DNA of 64,000 bases, taken from Azospirillum sp. 412522 (GTDB taxonomy: Bacteria > Pseudomonadota > Alphaproteobacteria > Azospirillales > Azospirillaceae). The translations under genes were made by a program, and so were the position numbers. The notes beneath the pieces were generated by a model. The model was not told the origin of the DNA. It did not search any database and was given only the letters and a program-made list of their open reading frames with translations. This document shows positions 44,129 to 52,195 of this stretch, piece by piece (positions within the stretch are counted from its first letter, which is position 1; every line of letters starts with the position of its first letter). The stretch is from assembly GCF_019805165.1 (NCBI RefSeq), contig NZ_RWIJ01000004.1, forward strand, positions 65,762 to 129,761. The letters run 5' to 3'.

Positions 44129-44712
44129 CGGTCGTCGTCTCCCAGCGCCTTGCGGATCTTGGCCATGGCCCGACGCAGGCGCGATTTCACGGTGCCCAGC
44201 GGCACGTCCAGCCGTTCGGCGATCGCCGGGTGGGCGAGGTCGGCGAAGAAGGACAACCGCACCACCTCCGCCTGTTCGGGCGTCAGCGCTGCCAGCGCAC
44301 CGCGCAGGCGGCGGGCGCGGCGGTCGCCGTCCAGCAGTTCGTCGGCGGGGGGCCGGTCGTCCTCATGCTCCAGCAGCTCGTCGTCCGAAACTTCCGGATG
44401 GCGTTCACGGCGCAGCGCGTCGATGCGCAGGTTGCGGGCGATGGTGAAGACCCAGGTCGCCGCCTCCGCCTTGGCCGGATCGTAGAGCGAAGCCTTGCGC
44501 CATACCGACAGCAGGGTGTCCTGCGCCAGATCCTCCGCCCGCTGCGCCGGCATCCCCAGCTTCAGCATATAGGCCTTCACCCGCGGCGCGAAATGGGCGA
44601 ACAGCCGGGCGAAGGCCTGCCGGTCGCCCGCCGCCACTGCGACCAGATCGGTTGACAGCGAGGCCGCGCCGGGGTCGGCGCAGGCGCGGGCCGGCTGCCC
44701 GATCCCAGGCAA
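44125..44712 (-). CDS. rpoE: ECF sigma factor RpoE (partner of ChrR)
   Basis: Group ECF11-type sigma factor. Region 2 runs QAFARLFAHFAPRVKAYMLK to SVWRKASLYDPAKAEAATWV; region 4 is LTPEQAEVVRLSFFADLAHP followed by IAERLDVPLGTVKSRLRRAM. Start choice is unsettled. A TTG at 44712 with AGGA five bases upstream gives 195 residues, close to the Rhodobacter protein, and leaves about 60 bases of leader behind the candidate promoter at 44780-44809. ATGs at 44775 and 44802 lie inside or at that promoter and would add a tail without homology. The gene is coupled to chrR by ATGA. It probably controls itself and the flanking lipid operons. Confidence 0.9.
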   Translation of the reverse strand: MPGIGQPARACADPGAASLSTDLVAVAAGDRQAFARLFAHFAPRVKAYMLKLGMPAQRAEDLAQDTLLSVWRKASLYDPAKAEAATWVFTIARNLRIDALRRERHPEVSDDELLEHEDDRPPADELLDGDRRARRLRGALAALTPEQAEVVRLSFFADLAHPAIAERLDVPLGTVKSRLRRAMAKIRKALGDDDR

Positions 44713-44779
44713 TCCGGTCCTGTTCCGGTCCGGTCCGGCATGCTGCGTCAGAAGGGAGGCCAGTGGGGCGATCATGGCC

Positions 44780-44809
44780 AGGATACGCCGCCCTTTCCGC
44801 ATCGGATCA
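44780..44809 (-). promoter_or_regulatory. TGATCC-N18-TATCCT promoter of rpoE-chrR
   Basis: On the minus strand TGATCC (44809-44804), exactly 18 bases, then TATCCT (44785-44780). The same arrangement precedes both neighbouring lipid operons. TGATCC is the known -35 element of Rhodobacter sigma-E promoters; the -10 assignment is from the shared pattern seen here. Confidence 0.6.
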
Positions 44810-44856
44810 CCGTCCGCGCGTCTTTTCGCGCTGGCCGGAAAGCGCGGGCGTGGCGA

Positions 44857-44886
44857 TGATCCGACCGCGATCCGCCGCCGTATCCC
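44857..44886 (+). promoter_or_regulatory. TGATCC-N18-TATCCC promoter of the lipid operon
   Basis: On the plus strand TGATCC (44857-44862), 18 bases, then TATCCC (44881-44886). The expected start near 44893 gives a leader of about 70 bases to the flavoprotein ATG at 44964. It is divergent from the rpoE promoter. Confidence 0.62.
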
Positions 44887-44963
44887 GATCACACGCCGAC
44901 CCTACCCAGTTCGGATAGGATCGGTGTCCAGCTACCGTCAAGACCCCGAAGAGGGCCGCCCCC

Positions 44964-46340
44964 ATGCAGCATTTCCCGCCTGAACACATTTCGCCGGCCC
45001 CTCTCGACATCGCGGTGATCGGCACCGGCATCGCCGGGCTGTCGGCGGCTTGGCTGCTGTCGAAGGCGCACCGCGTCACCCTGTACGAGAAGGAGGACCG
45101 GCCGGGCGGCCATGCCAACACGGTGGAGGCCGGGGGCGCCGGTCCGGTCGACACCGGCTTCATCGTCTACAACGAACCCTGCTATCCCAATCTGGTGGCC
45201 CTGTTCGACCATCTGGGCGTGGCCTCGCGGCCGACGGACATGAGCTTCTCCGCCTCGCTGGACGGCGGGCGGGTGGAATATGCCGGCAGTTCGCCCGCCA
45301 CCCTGTTCGCGCAGAAGCGCAACCTGCTGCGCCCCCGCTTCTGGCGGATGATCGCCGACCTGCTGCGCTTCTACCGGGAAGCGCCTGGGCTGCTGGCCGA
45401 TCCGGCGGCGGAGACGCTGACGCTGGGCGACGTGCTGGACCGTGGCGGCTATTCCGACGCCTTCGTCCGCGACCATCTGCTGCCGATGGCCGCCGCCATC
45501 TGGTCCAGCCCGGCGGCGGCGATGCGCGACCATCCCGCCGCCGCCTTCATCCGCTTCTGCGACAACCACGGCCTGCTGAAGATCAAGGGCCGGCCGGTCT
45601 GGCGCACGGTGGAGGGCGGCAGCCGCAGCTATGTCGGGCGTATCCTGGCCGACATGCCGGGCGCCCTGCGCCTGAACCGTGCCATTGAAGGGATTGCCCG
45701 CGAGAAGGACCGCGTGCTGGTGCGCGATCGTCGTGGCGAAGTGCGCGTCCACGACCATGTCGTGCTCGCCACCCACGCCGATCAGGCGCTGGCCCTGCTG
45801 GAGGATGCCGGCGAGGAGGAACGCCGGCTGCTCGGCGCCTTCGGCTACGAGCGCAACCTCGCCATCCTGCATACGGATCCCGCGCTGATGCCGAAGCGCC
45901 GGGCGGTGTGGTCGAGCTGGAACTACCTGTCTGAACGGGGGGACAGCGGTCACGACGCCGCGTGCGTCACCTATTGGATGAACCGGCTCCAGGGCTTCCT
46001 GCCGCGGGAGCGCGACCTTTTCGTCACGCTGAACCCGGTTCGCCCGCCGCGCGAGGGCAGCATCCTGCGCAGCGTGCTCTATGACCACCCGGTCTTCGGG
46101 ATGGAGGCGCTGGCGGCGCAGAAGCGGTTGTGGAGCCTGCAAGGCCGGCGGCGCACCTGGTTCGCCGGGTCCTATTTCGGTGCCGGCTTCCACGAGGACG
46201 CGGCGCAGGCCGGTCTTGCGGTGGCGGAGGCGCTGGGCGGACGGCCCCGGCCCTGGACGGTGGCGAACCCGTCCGGCCGCATCCACCTGGGAGCGACGCC
46301 GATGCCGGCAGGCCACCCGGCCGCGTTGGAGCCGGTGTGA
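44964..46340 (+). CDS. FAD-dependent amine-oxidase-like oxidoreductase (COG2907)
   Basis: A 458-residue flavoprotein. The dinucleotide motif IAVIGTGIAGLSAAWLLSKA is at residues 16-35, with the acidic YEKEDRPGGHANTV after it, and GFIVYNEPCYPNLVALFDHL follows. It belongs to the predicted NAD/FAD-binding family (COG2907) that is almost always next to DUF1365 and cyclopropane-fatty-acid synthase genes. In Rhodobacter a related locus makes methylated and furan fatty acids, so an acyl-chain desaturase or oxidase role is a reasonable guess. The ATG at 44964 follows GAGGG. Its stop overlaps the next start (TGATG). Confidence 0.88.
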   Translation: MQHFPPEHISPAPLDIAVIGTGIAGLSAAWLLSKAHRVTLYEKEDRPGGHANTVEAGGAGPVDTGFIVYNEPCYPNLVALFDHLGVASRPTDMSFSASLDGGRVEYAGSSPATLFAQKRNLLRPRFWRMIADLLRFYREAPGLLADPAAETLTLGDVLDRGGYSDAFVRDHLLPMAAAIWSSPAAAMRDHPAAAFIRFCDNHGLLKIKGRPVWRTVEGGSRSYVGRILADMPGALRLNRAIEGIAREKDRVLVRDRRGEVRVHDHVVLATHADQALALLEDAGEEERRLLGAFGYERNLAILHTDPALMPKRRAVWSSWNYLSERGDSGHDAACVTYWMNRLQGFLPRERDLFVTLNPVRPPREGSILRSVLYDHPVFGMEALAAQKRLWSLQGRRRTWFAGSYFGAGFHEDAAQAGLAVAEALGGRPRPWTVANPSGRIHLGATPMPAGHPAALEPV

Positions 46341-47170
46341 TGGAGAAGCCGCGCTTCGCCTCCGGCCTCTATGTCGGCAGCGTGACGCACCACCGGGTGA
46401 AGCCGGTGCGGCACCGGCTGTCCTACCGGGTGTTCAGCCTGCTGGCCGATCTGGACGAGCTTCCCCGGCTGGACCGCGAACTGCGGCTGTTCGCCCACAA
46501 CCGGTTCGGACTGATCGGTTTCCACGACCGCGATTTCGGGCCGCTGGAGGGGATCGGCATCGACTTGAAGCGGTGGGCCGGGAGCCAGCTCGCCGCCGCC
46601 GGGATCGAGGGGGGCGGACCGGTGCGGATGCTGTGTTTTCCGCGGGTGCTGGGCTTCGCCTTCAATCCCCTCTGCGTCTGGTTCTGCCACCGCCGGGACG
46701 GGACGCTCGCCGCCATCATCCATGAGGTGTCCAACACCTTCGGAGAGCGCCACGCCTACCTGATCCCGGCTTTTCCCGGAACGGACGGGCTGGTGCGCCA
46801 GCGCTGCGACAAGCGCTTCTACGTCTCGCCCTTCATGGACATGGAGACCGCCTATCACTTCCGCATCCGCCCGCCCGGCGGCCGGCCGGGGGAGCCGCTG
46901 GCGCTGTCCATCCGGCAGACCGACGCCGGGGGGCCGGTGCTGCACGCCGCGCTGACCGCGGAGCGGGTAGAGTTGACCGACGGCGCCATCCTGCGCGCCT
47001 GGGTCCGCCACCCGCTGATGACCGCCAAGGTGGTCGCCGGTATCCATTGGGAGGCGCTGCATCTGTGGCGCAAGGGGCTGGCGATCCGGCCGCGCCCGCT
47101 GGCCCCGGCCCACCCCGTGACCGTGGTGGGGGGCGCCGACGCCGGACGCGTCGCCCCCACCCGTTCCTGA
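46340..47170 (+). CDS. DUF1365 family protein
   Basis: A 276-residue protein of unknown biochemical function. It opens GLYVGSVTHHRVKPVRHRLS and contains VRMLCFPRVLGFAFNPLCVW, RDGTLAAIIHEVSNTFGERH and RCDKRFYVSPFMDMETAYHF, all conserved in DUF1365. The family is found in lipid-modification operons with COG2907 and Cfa-like enzymes. No membrane helix is obvious. The ATG at 46340 shares bases with the stop of the flavoprotein gene, so translation is coupled. The CFA-synthase-like gene follows after 25 bases. Confidence 0.9.
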   Translation: MEKPRFASGLYVGSVTHHRVKPVRHRLSYRVFSLLADLDELPRLDRELRLFAHNRFGLIGFHDRDFGPLEGIGIDLKRWAGSQLAAAGIEGGGPVRMLCFPRVLGFAFNPLCVWFCHRRDGTLAAIIHEVSNTFGERHAYLIPAFPGTDGLVRQRCDKRFYVSPFMDMETAYHFRIRPPGGRPGEPLALSIRQTDAGGPVLHAALTAERVELTDGAILRAWVRHPLMTAKVVAGIHWEALHLWRKGLAIRPRPLAPAHPVTVVGGADAGRVAPTRS

Positions 47171-47195
47171 CCGTTTCCGAGAAGGCTTTCCGTCC

Positions 47196-48431
47196 ATGAC
47201 CGACATCGCTGCGAGCGCGCTTCGACGTCAGCCCCGCTGGCTGCGGCTGCTGACCGGACGCGATTTGTGGACCGGCGCCCTGGCGAGGATGGCGGGCCGC
47301 ATCCGCCGGGGCGAGCTGACCCTGCGCCTGCCGGACGGGCGGACGATGTGCGTCGGCGACCCGGCCCGGGGGCCGCGGGCAGACCTGACGCTGCTCGACG
47401 ATTCGGCGGCGCGCCGGCTGCTGCTGGGCGGCGCGGTCGGCATGGCGGAGGCCTATGGCGACGGGCTGTGGCGGAGCGGCGACCTGCCGGCGCTGATCGA
47501 ACTGGCGATCCGCAACGAGGCGGAACTCGGCGGCGGGGCGAAGGGCACCCGTGCGGCGGCGCTGGTCAACCGGCTGTTCCACCGCAGCCGCGCCAATTCC
47601 CGCCGCGGCAGCCGCCGCAACATCGCCTTCCATTACGATCTGGGCAACGACTTCTACCGGCTGTGGCTCGATCCCAGCATGACCTATTCCTCCGCCCTCT
47701 ACGAGCGGGAGGGGCAGGGCCTGGAGGAGGCGCAGGAAGCCAAGATCGCCCGCGTCGCCGAGCTGCTGCAACTGCGGCCCGGCGACCGGGTGCTGGAGAT
47801 CGGCTGTGGCTGGGGCGGCATGGCGGAGCATCTGGCCGGCCGCTGGGGCGCGTCGGTCGTCGGGCTGACCCTGTCGGCGGAGCAGCTCGCCTTCGCCCGC
47901 AACCGCGTGGACGCGGCAGGGCTGGCCGGGCGGGTCGATCTGCGGTTGACGGACTACCGCGATGCCGGCGGCCGCTTCGACCGCATCGTCTCCATCGAGA
48001 TGATCGAGGCGGTGGGGGAGGAGCATTGGCCGCGCTACTTCGCCACCCTGCGCGAGCGGCTGGTGCCCGGCGGGGCGGCTGTGGTGCAGGCGATCACCAT
48101 CGACGACGCCCGCTTCCCGGCCTACCGCCGCAACTGCGACTTCATCCAGCGCCACATCTTCCCCGGCGGCCTGCTGCCCTGCCCGTCGGCCCTGCGCGCG
48201 GAGGCGGAGCGCGCCGGGCTGGCGGTCGATCATGTCGAGAGGTTCGGCGGCTCCTATGCCCGGACCTGCGCGGAGTGGCGGCGGCGCTTCCTGGAGGCGG
48301 AGCCGCAGGTGGCGGCACTGGGCTTCGACGGGCGGTTCCGCCGGCTGTGGGACTATTACCTCGCCTATTGCGAGGCCGGGTTCCGCGCCGGGATCATCGA
48401 CGTCGGACTCTGGCGTTTCCGCAGGCCGTGA
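47196..48431 (+). CDS. Cyclopropane-fatty-acyl-phospholipid synthase family methyltransferase
   Basis: A 411-residue SAM-dependent enzyme that methylates or cyclopropanates the double bond of membrane phospholipid acyl chains. The N-terminal lipid-binding part is followed by IAFHYDLGNDFYRLWLDPSM near residue 135, the SAM motif VLEIGCGWGGMAEHLAGRWG near 200, and ICFP-like conserved stretches such as RNCDFIQRHIFPGGLLPCPS. It ends YYLAYCEAGFRAGIIDVGLW, as in the family. Whether it makes cyclopropane or methyl-branched acyl chains cannot be told from sequence. It is the core enzyme of the RpoE-linked operon. Confidence 0.92.
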   Translation: MTDIAASALRRQPRWLRLLTGRDLWTGALARMAGRIRRGELTLRLPDGRTMCVGDPARGPRADLTLLDDSAARRLLLGGAVGMAEAYGDGLWRSGDLPALIELAIRNEAELGGGAKGTRAAALVNRLFHRSRANSRRGSRRNIAFHYDLGNDFYRLWLDPSMTYSSALYEREGQGLEEAQEAKIARVAELLQLRPGDRVLEIGCGWGGMAEHLAGRWGASVVGLTLSAEQLAFARNRVDAAGLAGRVDLRLTDYRDAGGRFDRIVSIEMIEAVGEEHWPRYFATLRERLVPGGAAVVQAITIDDARFPAYRRNCDFIQRHIFPGGLLPCPSALRAEAERAGLAVDHVERFGGSYARTCAEWRRRFLEAEPQVAALGFDGRFRRLWDYYLAYCEAGFRAGIIDVGLWRFRRP

Positions 48432-48447
48432 GCGGAGGCCCCCTGCC

Positions 48448-48975
48448 ATGAAGGTCGAGGATTTCGCCGACGGCACGCCCGAACTGCGGATCGAACGGTA
48501 TTTCGCCGGGTGCACCCGGGGCTGGGGCGTGTTCGAGGACCGTTTCGGCACCCTGCGCCGCAGCTTCACCGTCGCCGTCGACGGGCGGTGGGACGGGCGG
48601 GAACTGGTGCTGGACGAACGCTTCCTCTATGCCGACGGCGAGACCGACCGCCGGGTCTGGCGCATCGCCAAAGACGCCGCGGGCCGGTACGAGGGGCGGG
48701 CCGACGACGTGATCGGCACGGCGGTGGGGCGGTCGGCCGGCAACGCGCTGAACTGGCGCTACGAGATGGCGCTGAAGGTCGGCGACGGCCGCTGGCGCGT
48801 GCGCTTCGACGACTGGATGTGGCTGCAGCCGGGCGATGCGCTGATCAGCCGCGCCAATGTCCGTCGCTGGGGCCTGTGGATCGGCACGGTCAGCCTGTTC
48901 TTCCTGCCCGAAGGCCGGCTGGCGCAGCCGGACGCCGTCAGCGTGGCGGCACAGCCCCCAGCCGCCGCCGGATGA
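48448..48975 (+). CDS. DUF3833 family protein
   Basis: A 175-residue protein starting MKVEDFADGTPELRIERYFA, with TRGWGVFEDRFGTLRRSFTV and DDWMWLQPGDALISRANVRR conserved in DUF3833. The family is a regular member of Cfa gene clusters; its fold is lipocalin-like in appearance, but no function is known. The usual N-terminal lipoprotein signal of DUF3833 is missing here, so this copy is probably cytoplasmic. GGAGG precedes the ATG at 48448. The 3-prime end overlaps the convergent NTF2-like gene by 38 bases. Confidence 0.85.
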   Translation: MKVEDFADGTPELRIERYFAGCTRGWGVFEDRFGTLRRSFTVAVDGRWDGRELVLDERFLYADGETDRRVWRIAKDAAGRYEGRADDVIGTAVGRSAGNALNWRYEMALKVGDGRWRVRFDDWMWLQPGDALISRANVRRWGLWIGTVSLFFLPEGRLAQPDAVSVAAQPPAAAG

Positions 48976-49384
48976 GGCGCAGCGGGGCGCCCAGCAGTGG
49001 CAGACGCAGATAGACATGCCCGCCGGAATCCCAATGGTCGATGTGCTCGGCCACCCGGCCGTCGGCGGCCTGCCGCACTTCGCTGGTGCCGATCACGTCC
49101 ATGGGGCCGATGCCGGTCACCGTCGCCTCGAACCGCCAGCGCAGGATCGCCAGATCGGCGGCGAACAGCCGGTGGGTGACGGTGAAGCGCAGGTCCCGGC
49201 AGCCGTCCAGCGTGTGGACCAGCACCGCGCGCACCGCGTCGCGCCCATGGGCATCGTTGAAGGGGTCGCGAAAGCGCACCTCCGGAACGGTCAGCGCCGG
49301 CAGGCGGTCGAGCGTCCCGACGCTGAGCGTCTCGAAGAAGTCGGCCCAGGCGTCCAGGCCCTGGCGTCTCGGTTCGTCCGTCAT
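48938..49384 (-). CDS. NTF2/SnoaL-like protein
   Basis: A 148-residue NTF2-fold protein: WADFFETLSVGTLDRLPALT near the start, VRFRDPFNDAHGRDAVRAVL and RWRFEATVTGIGPMDVIGTS in the core, and EHIDHWDSGGHVYLRLPLLG at the end. The subgroup is typical of Cfa-cluster partners and may bind or isomerise an acyl intermediate. The start ATG at 49384 overlaps the SDR stop by four bases. Its own 3-prime end lies antisense to the end of the DUF3833 gene. Confidence 0.85.
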   Translation of the reverse strand: MTDEPRRQGLDAWADFFETLSVGTLDRLPALTVPEVRFRDPFNDAHGRDAVRAVLVHTLDGCRDLRFTVTHRLFAADLAILRWRFEATVTGIGPMDVIGTSEVRQAADGRVAEHIDHWDSGGHVYLRLPLLGAPLRLIRRRLGAVPPR

Positions 49385-50172
49385 GCTCCCGTCGCCTTGC
49401 GCAGCAGCGGGAAGTAAAGCCGATAGGGCAGGCAGCGCGCCAGCTTCAGCTTGCGGGTGAAGCGGCGGGGGAAGGTGATTTCGAACCGGTCGCTGTCCAG
49501 CCCGTCGGCCAGTTCGCGCGCGGCGTCCTCCACCGGCATCAGGTCCGGCATGGGAAAGGGGTTGCGGGCGGTCAGGGGCGTGTCGACGAAGCCGGGGCAG
49601 ACCAGCTGCAGCCTGATCCCGGCGCGGTCGCAGTCGGGCTTCAGCGATTCGCACAGGTTGATCAGCGCCGCCTTGGTCGGGCCGTAGGCCGCCGCCGTCG
49701 GCAGGCCGCGGTATCCGGCGACGGAGGCCACGACGGCGACCCGTCCATGCCCACGGGCGCGCATCCGCGGCAGCAGCGCCTCAAGCCCGTGGACGACTCC
49801 CATGTAGTTGACCTCCATCAGACGGCGGGCGCTGTCGGCGGAGAAATCCTCCAGCGACATCGGGATGTGGGTGCCGGCATTCAGCACCGCCCGGTCGATC
49901 GGACCCAGCCCGCTTTCGATGGCGGCGACCGTCGCGGCGGTCGCGCTGCGGTCGGTCACGTCCAGCGGGACCATGTGCATCCGGTCGGGCACCTGCCGGA
50001 TGGCCGCCGTCAGGTCGTCGACGCCGCGGGCGGAAAGGGCCACCCGTGCGCCTGCTTTGGCGAGGTGAATGGCCAGCGCCCGGCCGATGCCGCTGCCGGC
50101 CCCGGTGATCCAGGTGATGCCGCGCGGCCCGCCGTCCGGACCGTCCCCCGTCCCACCGCCCGTACCGTCCAT
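49381..50172 (-). CDS. Short-chain dehydrogenase/reductase
   Basis: A 263-residue SDR. The cofactor motif is ITWITGAGSGIGRALAIHLA near residue 20, with LNAGTHIPM in the middle and the catalytic Tyr-x3-Lys in AAAYGPTKAALINLCESLKP; the Ser is in VAVVASVAGYRG. A basic C-terminal tail (FPRRFTRKLKLARCLPYRLY) suggests membrane or lipid association. It is the first gene of the SDR-NTF2 operon; GGAG lies six bases before the ATG, and a TGATCC-N18-TATCG promoter lies just upstream. The substrate is presumably a lipid intermediate, which is an inference from the neighbours. Confidence 0.9.
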   Translation of the reverse strand: MDGTGGGTGDGPDGGPRGITWITGAGSGIGRALAIHLAKAGARVALSARGVDDLTAAIRQVPDRMHMVPLDVTDRSATAATVAAIESGLGPIDRAVLNAGTHIPMSLEDFSADSARRLMEVNYMGVVHGLEALLPRMRARGHGRVAVVASVAGYRGLPTAAAYGPTKAALINLCESLKPDCDRAGIRLQLVCPGFVDTPLTARNPFPMPDLMPVEDAARELADGLDSDRFEITFPRRFTRKLKLARCLPYRLYFPLLRKATGA

Positions 50173-50199
50173 GGCGCGCTCCGCACAATATCGCGGCGG

Positions 50200-50229
50200 G
50201 CGATACGCAACCGGGATGCCGCCGGATCA
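50200..50229 (-). promoter_or_regulatory. TGATCC-N18-TATCGC promoter of the SDR operon
   Basis: On the minus strand TGATCC (50229-50224), 18 bases, TATCGC (50205-50200). It is the third instance of the pattern also found at 44780-44809 and 44857-44886. The leader to the ATG at 50172 would be about 20 bases. The TGA of TGATCC is also the stop codon of the upstream small gene. Confidence 0.58.
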
Positions 50230-50481
50230 CCAGATGCGGCGGGCCAGCCGGTCTCCACGCTCGGACAGATCGCGCATCAGGGAACGGGCCTCGTCCTCGC
50301 CGGTCCAGTGGGCGACCGAGGCGATGCCGTCGGGAGTGTCGGCGGCACCGTCGCGGCCACCCCCGCGATCGTCCGGAAGGCCGAAGACCTGCCCCGCGCG
50401 TGCCTCCACCACGGCGAAGCGGCCGTCGCAGGCCACCAGCCGGAAGCTGCCCGCCTGCTCCAGTACCGATATGCGGTTCAT
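50227..50481 (-). CDS. Small hypothetical protein near TonB operon
   Basis: An 84-residue protein with a strong ribosome-binding site (GGGGAGGAG) before the ATG at 50481. It starts MNRISVLEQAGSFRLVACDG, has a short beta-rich first half (RFAVVEARAGQVFGLP), and a helical C-terminus ending LSERGDRLARRIW. No known motif is seen, and it does not show the HemP signature. It lies divergently from exbB, with two Fur-like palindromes between them, so iron control is possible. Confidence 0.68.
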   Translation of the reverse strand: MNRISVLEQAGSFRLVACDGRFAVVEARAGQVFGLPDDRGGGRDGAADTPDGIASVAHWTGEDEARSLMRDLSERGDRLARRIW

Positions 50482-50588
50482 CGTTCTCCTCCCCAAACAC
50501 TGTTTCAATGGGCGGTTCAACCGCAGAGGTCGCCGGAAGGTTGCGCGGAGGCGAGATTCTCCGCGACAGACGGGCCGAATAATGGTAT

Positions 50589-50603
50589 TGAGACTTATTC
50601 TCA
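50589..50603. promoter_or_regulatory. Fur-like 7-1-7 palindrome TGAGACT-T-ATTCTCA
   Basis: Fifteen bases match 11 of 14 positions of the Fur core TGATAAT-N-ATTATCA and sit in an AT-rich segment between the divergent small gene and exbB. It also fits the RirA-type pattern TGA-N9-TCA. Which iron regulator binds, if any, is unknown. Confidence 0.5.
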
Positions 50604-50732
50604 TATTGATTGCGGCGTCATTTTCCGCAGTCGGCACAGTTCGCGGAGCCAACAAAGCCGCGGTCGAGCGATCTTGAATTCCCACAAAAAACAAATGAAT
50701 CCGCGGAGGGCGCGGTCGATTTTCAGTGCGAG

Positions 50733-50747
50733 TGCGACTCATTCGCA
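50733..50747. promoter_or_regulatory. Second Fur-like palindrome TGCGACT-C-ATTCGCA
   Basis: A GC-richer 7-1-7 palindrome, 9 of 14 matches to the Fur core, 103 bases before the exbB ATG. The half-sites agree at six of seven positions. Its spacing from the first site is 144 bases. The remainder of 50482-50849 contains no gene that I can support. Confidence 0.42.
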
Positions 50748-50849
50748 TTATAACCGCGGTGGGGTATCCGCTTCGGGCATCGCCTTGGAGCGCCATCGGG
50801 TTTTTGCAGCGCGCGTGCCGGACACGCGCCGAGGGGGAGTTGGACCGCC

Positions 50850-51761
50850 ATGCCGACATCGTATCGCCACCATCCCGTACTGGCCGCCGTTCTCGCCGGT
50901 GCCGGGACGCTGATGGCGGGCGCCGCCGCCCATGCGCAGGAGGCTGCCACGCCCCCCGCCACCGCGCCGGCGGTGCAGGGGGGGGGACAGGCAGGGGTGC
51001 AGGGGGCGGCGCAATCCGCTCCGGACGCCGCGGCGGTCCTGGCCTCGCTGCCGCACGACCTGTCGCCCTGGGGCATGTTCGTCACCGCCAGCCCGGTGGT
51101 GCAGGCGGTGATGGTCGGTCTGGCGCTCGCCTCGGTTCTCACCTGGACCATCGCCATCGCCAAGGCGGTGGAGCTGTCCTCGGCCAGGCGCAAGGCGCGC
51201 GCGGCGCTGGCGATGCTGGAGGAGGCGCGCTCGCTGTCGCAGGCGGCGGAGCGGGTCGGCTTCAGCCAGGGCACCGCGGCGGCGCTGGTCCGAGCCGTGG
51301 TCGCCGAGACCCACCTGTCGGCCGACGCGCCGTCGCGCGACGGGCTGATGGACCGCGCCGCCTCGCGGCTGGAGCGGATCGAGGCGGCGGCCGGACGGCG
51401 CATGGCGCGCGGCACCGGCATCCTCGCCACCATCGGCTCGACCGGCCCCTTCATCGGCCTGTTCGGCACGGTGTGGGGCATCATGACCAGCTTCATCGGC
51501 ATCTCGAAGGCGCAGACCACCAACCTCGCCGTGGTGGCGCCGGGCATCGCCGAGGCGCTGCTGGCGACCGCCATCGGTCTGGTCGCCGCCATCCCGGCGG
51601 TGGTGGTCTACAACGCCTGCACCCGCGCCATCGGCGGGCACAAGGCGCAGCTGACCGACGCGTCGGCCGCGGTGCTGCGCCTGCTGAGCCGCGACATCGA
51701 CCGCCATGCGCTGCCGCGCTCCCATGGGGCGCAGGCGCACGGCAAGTCGGCGGCGGAGTAA
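50850..51761 (+). CDS. exbB: TonB-system energiser ExbB
   Basis: A 303-residue inner-membrane proton-channel subunit that powers TonB. A signal peptide (ending AAHAQEAA) and a Pro/Gly/Gln-rich periplasmic segment precede the first helix ([20 protein letters not shown] near 80-100). The MotA/ExbB core is [20 protein letters not shown] near residues 190-210 and [20 protein letters not shown] near 225. The long N-terminus is normal for the alphaproteobacterial form. It is followed by exbD after five bases and tonB by overlap. Confidence 0.95.
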   Translation: MPTSYRHHPVLAAVLAGAGTLMAGAAAHAQEAATPPATAPAVQGGGQAGVQGAAQSAPDAAAVLASLPHDLSPWGMFVTASPVVQAVMVGLALASVLTWTIAIAKAVELSSARRKARAALAMLEEARSLSQAAERVGFSQGTAAALVRAVVAETHLSADAPSRDGLMDRAASRLERIEAAAGRRMARGTGILATIGSTGPFIGLFGTVWGIMTSFIGISKAQTTNLAVVAPGIAEALLATAIGLVAAIPAVVVYNACTRAIGGHKAQLTDASAAVLRLLSRDIDRHALPRSHGAQAHGKSAAE

Positions 51762-51766
51762 GGGCG

Positions 51767-52195
51767 ATGGGTGCGCGCCTCGGCTCCGGCAACGACGACG
51801 AACTGACCGAAACCCACGAGATCAACGTCACGCCCTTCATCGACGTCGTCCTCGTCCTGCTGATCATCTTCATGGTCGCCGCCCCGCTGGCGACGGTGGA
51901 CGTGCCGGTCGACCTGCCGGCCTCCACCGCGACGCCGACGCCGCGGCCGGACAAGCCGCTGTTCCTGACCATCCAGGCCGACAAGACGCTGTCGCTGGGC
52001 GACACCACGACCAGCAAGGAGGCGCTGGGCGCGGCGCTGGACGCCGCGACCCATGGCGACAAGACCCAGCGCGTGTTCCTGCGCGCCGACAAGACCGTCG
52101 ATTACGGCGCCCTGACCGAGGTGATGAACAGCCTGCGCGCCGCCGGCTACCTGAAGATCGGCCTCGTCGGGCTGGAAGCGGCGCCGTCCCCATGA
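51767..52195 (+). CDS. exbD: TonB-system protein ExbD
   Basis: A 142-residue partner of ExbB. The single membrane helix [20 protein letters not shown] near residues 19-38 contains the essential Asp. The periplasmic part has [20 protein letters not shown] and [20 protein letters not shown]. The ATG at 51767 lies five bases after exbB; the stop overlaps the tonB start (ATGA). Confidence 0.95.
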   Translation: MGARLGSGNDDELTETHEINVTPFIDVVLVLLIIFMVAAPLATVDVPVDLPASTATPTPRPDKPLFLTIQADKTLSLGDTTTSKEALGAALDAATHGDKTQRVFLRADKTVDYGALTEVMNSLRAAGYLKIGLVGLEAAPSP

